Shown here: in pieces, positions 59,755 to 64,000 of the stretch
Layout: each line of letters opens with the position of its first letter
How positions within the stretch are numbered: position 1 is the stretch's first letter
DNA from: Drosophila miranda
Lineage: Eukaryota; Arthropoda; Insecta; Diptera; Drosophilidae
Reading direction: 5' to 3'
NCBI RefSeq assembly: GCF_003369915.1
Contig: NC_046674.1
Span: forward strand, 15,562,001 to 15,626,000
DNA length: 64,000 bases
The notes under the pieces: model-generated
Told to the model about the DNA's origin: nothing
The model's database searches: none
What the model saw: the letters and a program-made list of their open reading frames with translations, nothing else
Position numbers and translations under genes: made by a program

Positions 59755-60474
59755 CCATCATCGTCCGGTGGCGCCTTCTAATATGAGAGCAACGCCATCG
59801 CCAGTGCCACAGGCATTGGCGGCGGCACTGCAGCAACAGGCGTCGGCGGCATAGTCGGATCGGGGACGGCGACAGGCGGCTTGGGCTCCACATCCAGCAG
59901 CACCAGCAGTGGCAACGGGGGCGGTGGCGTGAGCAGTTTGATGAGTGGCTTCGGCAGCGCCGGCAGCAACAGCAACCTCAATGGCTCCTCGCATGTCTCC
60001 AGCAGCGGTGGAGCCGGGGGTGCGACCAGTGTAAGCAATAATCTGAATATAGCCACGGCCACCTTGACGGCGGCCCCGGCCCATACCAGTGCCGGGTTCG
60101 GGGCCATCGGGGGTCTCAGTGTGGCCGGCATGGGTGTGGGCGTGGGCGTGGGCGTGGGCGTCGGGGTGGGTGGCGGCAGCTCGACGCTCAATTCCCTGGT
60201 CGTGGGCAACCGCCTGATGAACAGCAGCCTGCCGACGCTGCTCAAATGATGTCACCTGGAGAAGTTCGGGCTGACGATGGGCGCAGGACCATCGCCGCCG
60301 GCGGCCACTCCCGCCGCAGGCACTGCCGTCAGTCTGGACAACATGCCGCCGTATCCCGGTCATCCGGCTCATCACGGACATCCTGCCCATCCTGGGAATT
60401 ATGGCGCCAACGAGCGGGCCCTCTACGATTATCTGGACATGAAGAGCGGCGAGCAGGCCACATTTTTACTGTAA
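59755..60474 (+). other. Ets65A: In-frame protein-like extension beyond the Ets65A stop codon
   Basis: Reading on in the Ets65A frame after TGA (59752-59754) gives 8 codons, TAA at 59779, then 155 codons to TGA at 60247 and 74 codons to TAA at 60472. The sequence looks protein-coding. It is Gly/Ser/Ala-rich with a Gly-Val repeat like those of exons 35209 and 38201, and the last part has PPYPGHPAHHGHPAHPGNY and ends RALYDYLDMKSGEQATFLL. The known ERG/FLI C-terminus corresponds to the first TGA, so in the simplest model this is 3' UTR. Alternatives are readthrough, alternative splicing or a degenerating C-terminus. Confidence 0.5.
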
Positions 60475-61296
60475 ATGCAACCAGAACTTGTAACCAGAAC
60501 CACCAGAAAATGAATCCAAACGAAACGCAAGAAACTCGAATATTTGAGCGGATTTTATTCTTAGAACTTTAGCGAATGGAACCAACCAGCAAAACCAACC
60601 CCCAAAAATAAGACCCCAAACAGAGTATTTTATGTGTGCGCGAATGAGACAAAAAATTCGAAGAGTGTGGTGTGGTGTGTGAGTGCATGAGAGTGAGTGA
60701 TTAGAATAGATGTGTTTTTTTTTTTCGTAGTTGCTGCTCCAATACCAATCCTCGTATACGTACGTACGATGGAGAGACGATAAGAATTAGGAGTAACGTA
60801 ACCCGTAGTTATCAAACAAAACCTGCAGTCTGCAAAGCGTAAAACAAAACCCAAACTTCTCAGTGTTTTTAGTGTTTTTAGTGTAACAGAATAAACAACC
60901 AAACGAAAAAGAAAGCCAAGCAAAAAAGTTATTGGAAAACTCTTTCTCCTATATAGAATAGAATCCTCAAGTTTCCACTTGAATAATTCTATATTGTTCT
61001 CAATTGTTGTTAGCATTTTCTCTGTGAAGAAGTGTAAATAGAAATACGATTAGAGGACTACGATCCAGAAACCAGAGCAGATTCAGAACTACTCGTAGAA
61101 TGTAGCACCAAACAAGCCCACAGGCCCACAAACCCACAGTGAATGTCTAGTTATAGAAGTTTCCCACATATTCGCTTCAATTTACGATATGTAAATAAAT
61201 ATATATATACATAAATATTTGCCATATGCAAAACATTTTTTTTTTTTTTTTTTTTTATGCAAAATCTACATAAGTGTAATAATGTTTAGCAATAAA
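60475..61296 (+). terminator. Ets65A: Ets65A 3' UTR, Pumilio elements and poly(A) signal
   Basis: AT-rich tail with two perfect TGTAAATA Pumilio-type elements (61033-61040 and 61190-61197), a 19-nt poly-T tract near 61238-61256 and AATAAA at 61291-61296. Further AATAAA near 61905 could serve a longer form. Confidence 0.55.
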
Positions 61297-62045
61297 AAGT
61301 AGTTTATATGTGTGTTTCAAATGGTTCATGCATTCAGTTTCGGTGCCCACACCCCGGCTTTGGGGGGCATACGAAGTGTCGTATAAGAGACATCCTTAGG
61401 TTTTTCCTTATCGCTTATCCTTTCGAGATGGTTGACTGTGATAGTTGATTGTACAGTTAAACTCTTACATAATTTTTTTTGAATACCAAATAATATACGA
61501 ACCGAATATTTAAATAAATAACATACTATTAATCGAAAATCTACACATACTATACGCATATACATACAGTATATATAAGTATATAGTATATTTGTGTGTA
61601 AAAAAATAAATCTTTTTAAACCCTAAGTCCACGTTTAACTATAACATTACCTACAAATATGAAATATGTATGTGTGTAACCATTTCAATGTGTGTGAATT
61701 ACTAAATTCAAATGCAAATGCCAATGCAAATGCAGCAAATCCATACAAGAAATACCACAAGGCGATCTTAACGCCATCGATCTAGATGTATACAATTTTT
61801 AAATTCTGAATGTAATCCCCTCAAGAATTAAAAAACATCAGCAACGCCCACACACCGAAACCCTCTAAGAATTTAGTTAACTTAAGGCAAAAACTTTCAA
61901 CCAAAATAAAACCCAATTCAAAACGGTATCCGTTCTTATTTGTTAATCTCTGTGTATATTCGAAAATCATCAAATTGTTATTTACAGCAAGTGGGACAAG
62001 AATCTACACTCGAAATCGGACTAATTCCTGGTATCACTGGAAAGT
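61297..62045. other. Intergenic spacer between Ets65A and the cuticular gene
   Basis: AT-rich convergent 3' ends. No gene is seen. Confidence 0.5.
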
Positions 62046-64000
62046 TCACTGCGCTTCCTTGAACCACTTGAACTCGTAGTGCTTCAGGCTGTTACCCTCT
62101 GGCAGCACGTTCTTGTCATCCAGTTTCTGCCAACTGATGTGCGGCTGGAAGCCAAACTCGTTCGCTATGTACTCGACGGTCCGTCGCACGGCATCCTCGC
62201 CGATGGCAAAGTAATTTCCCTCTTTGTCGCCATTCCGACTGCCCTTTTCCTCGTGCCCGTTGTAATCCAGAATGTACTTGAATTTGTACAGATCTCCCAC
62301 TTCACCCGATGCACTGGCAGCAGAACCGCTTCCACCTGGTCCGCTTCCACGGTATACTGCTCCTGCAGCCCCACTACCACTTGAAGAACCCCCATGTGGA
62401 AAGGATCCTCCTGGTAAGCTTCCACCTGTTACTGCACCGGCAGCTGCTGATCCAGCTGGGCGACTTGCAGTCGTCACAGCGCCTCCAGGTACTCCTCCAA
62501 ATGACGGAGATCCACTCGGGAAGCTTCCACCTGATGCTGCACTCTGTGGTGTACCAGATACACCTCCATTTCCTGCATTTCCCTGAGGGAATGCGGCACC
62601 TGATGCGCCACCCAGTCGTGAACCAGATACGCCTCCATTACCTGCATTTCCTTGAGGAAGGCTTCCAGCAGAGCTTCCGCCTTCAACGGCAGGGTTTCCA
62701 CCAATCTTCGTTGCTACGGATTTGAAGAGAAAATATATATTGTCTTTAAAGGATTTGGTCTCCTTTCACCCTCATGGACTTACGGAAAGCATTTCCGGTT
62801 GGTCGAACAGCGCCTGCTCCAGAAAGTCCGGTCTGCGTTGGTATATCTGATAAATGGGAAATTTTTAGTAAGGAAACAAACCTCCATGTAAAATGCATGT
62901 AACGTAAATGCTTGGTTCCAAAAATAATCGCAATAAAATAAACGTTACTTTAGCGCCACTGTGCAATGAGGTCTTTGAACCAAATTTCCCCATCACTCTA
63001 CTCTATGCATACATCAGAAATCATCAGAAAATTTAAATAAAAATTAATTCAACCAGTTTTGAAAAGAATCTTTGTAAATTTGAACATGATATTTTGCAAA
63101 AATCGTGACAAAATGGATGTCCTTTTTTCCTATGGCAGTCGATTGGCAGGAATCTCCCGATCACGGAGAGGCGTGCCGCGCCCAGATCGGCTGCCGTATA
63201 GCTGAGATATAGCGTACAGAAAAAACAAATATTCGAATGATTTGCACATCCAACCATTCGGAAGGCTATATCTCAGATATATGGCGCCAGATCGGAGCAG
63301 GACCCACTTTCCCAGGATCGTGGGGACCCAGACTGTCGTTCGGCACCAAAATCTCGACTACGAAAATGAGGCCGATTTTTTGCAAATTTAATGATGTAAC
63401 ATCATGATTTTTTGCGAAAATCGTGAGAGAATGGATGTCCTTTTTTCCGATTGCAGTTGGTTGGCAGGACTCTCCCGATCACGGAGAGGCGTGCCGCGCC
63501 CAGATCGGCTGCCGTATAGCTGAGATATAGCGTGCAGAAAAAACAAATATTCGAATGATTTGCACATCCAAATCTTCGGAAGGCTGTATCTCAGATATAT
63601 GGGGCCAGATCGGTGTAGGACCCACTTTCCCAGGATAGTGGGATTCAGACTGTCGTAATGGTAATTCCCAATGCTTTGGCTTACTTAAGGGATATCTCTG
63701 GTGTGGGCCCAGTGTGTATGTTGTTCCTGTGTGCAATTGTTGTTGTGTGGTCTGTGTCGGTGCGGAATGTGGGAATAGTGCTGAGGGTTGTGCTCCCAAC
63801 CCGTCTCTCTGTCCACCAGCAGGATGAGCCGCAGCCGGGATGGGGAACGCGGCCGGATGCGTCTGGTGCACAACATTACTGGCCAGCGGCACATTCGAGT
63901 GGCTAACAGCGGAAGTGAATGGGGAACTCTTCTCGCTGGTTGGAGCGGCGGCAAAGATTTTCACCTGATTTGCGGGTATTGGGGCTGGCGGGACAATTGT
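62046..64000 (-). CDS. RR-type cuticular protein, 3' part (5' end beyond the window)
   Basis: Minus-strand exons: 64000-63685 (open to the window edge), 62846-62784 and 62713-62046. Phases fit: A|AT gives Asn and C|CA gives Pro. The visible protein starts in a Pro/Ala/Thr/Gln-rich region ([26 protein letters not shown]). It continues through Gly-rich imperfect repeats, including two [10 protein letters not shown] copies and Gly-Ser-Gly blocks, and ends in a chitin-binding Rebers-Riddiford domain: [16 protein letters not shown], then [20 protein letters not shown]. The tail is [11 protein letters not shown]. Such proteins are secreted by epidermis and bind chitin in cuticle. The signal peptide exon must lie beyond 64000. 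Possibly Cpr65Az of D. melanogaster, which I recall from the same region, but I cannot confirm it. Confidence 0.8.
63097..63657. repeat. Two-copy tandem repeat, period 318 bp, in a cuticular-gene intron
   Basis: Copy 1 (about 63097-63380) and copy 2 (about 63416-63657) are close to 90% alike. Shared landmarks are ATGGATGTCC at 63113 and 63431, CTCCCGATCACGGAGAGGCG, and CCCACTTTCCCAGGAT. Each copy also contains GAGATATAGC and its inverse GCTATATCTC, or a close variant, forming an internal inverted repeat. It is probably a dispersed or satellite-like repeat inserted in the intron 62847-63684. Confidence 0.8.

Noticed and set aside
59758-60390. 210-codon minus-strand frame opposite the Ets65A 3' region
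   Set aside because: Antisense of the Gly/Val/Ser-rich plus-strand frame; low complexity and without a promoter or domain. The plus-strand reading is far more protein-like and in phase with Ets65A.

Overview
This window is Drosophila nuclear DNA. It shows GT-AG introns of 50 bp to more than 10 kb, CAX-repeat-encoded Gln/His tracts, fly core-promoter elements (TATA plus initiator, DRE TATCGATA, Ohler motif 1) and genes whose order recalls cytological region 65A of chromosome arm 3L. The species cannot be fixed by eye. The dense microsatellites and several divergent low-complexity tracts are compatible with a species other than D. melanogaster.

Layout, left to right. (1) The 3' part of an SLC22-type organic ion transporter (+, 108-1763, first exon(s) off the left edge). 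(2) A single-exon gene for a 440-residue secreted protein I do not recognise (+, 2920-4242). (3) A TCAIM-like mitochondrial protein (-, 5934-4328), tail to tail with (2). (4) LSm5 (+, 6653-7066), divergent from (3). (5) A tamalin/GRASP-like PDZ scaffold (+, 7994-12145). (6) The SCAI orthologue (+, 5' UTR near 13.3-14.0 kb, coding 17854-20788, 3' UTR to about 23.2 kb). (7) A chymotrypsin-fold serine protease (-, 24114-23242). (8) Galactose mutarotase (-, 25453-24359). (9) The p24 cargo-receptor-family gene logjam (+, 26535-27517). (10) Ets65A, an ERG/FLI-type ETS factor spanning about 30-61 kb, with two promoters feeding one set of 3' exons. (11) The 3' part of an RR-type cuticular protein gene (-, 62046 to beyond 64000).

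The genes form no pathway. The left 27 kb is compact and mostly housekeeping: LSm5 in RNA decay and splicing, TCAIM in mitochondria, p24 in ER-Golgi traffic, and sugar metabolism. The right half is one large, intron-rich developmental regulator. All exon chains were built by hand from splice consensus, reading phase and protein-family fit. Each complete chain closes exactly in frame: LSm5 91 aa, TCAIM 496 aa, SCAI 594 aa, Loj 243 aa, Ets65A 513 and 257 aa.

Most interesting unexplained signals: a nearly perfect 57/62-nt inverted repeat with a 48-nt loop in an Ets65A intron (38940-39106); about 240 codons of protein-like sequence in the Ets65A frame beyond its stop codon, interrupted by only two further stops, with a phase-compatible alternative acceptor that would skip the first two stops; a 227-bp terminal-inverted-repeat element; a decayed Helitron-like ORF; and a 318-bp-period tandem repeat in an intron of the cuticular gene.
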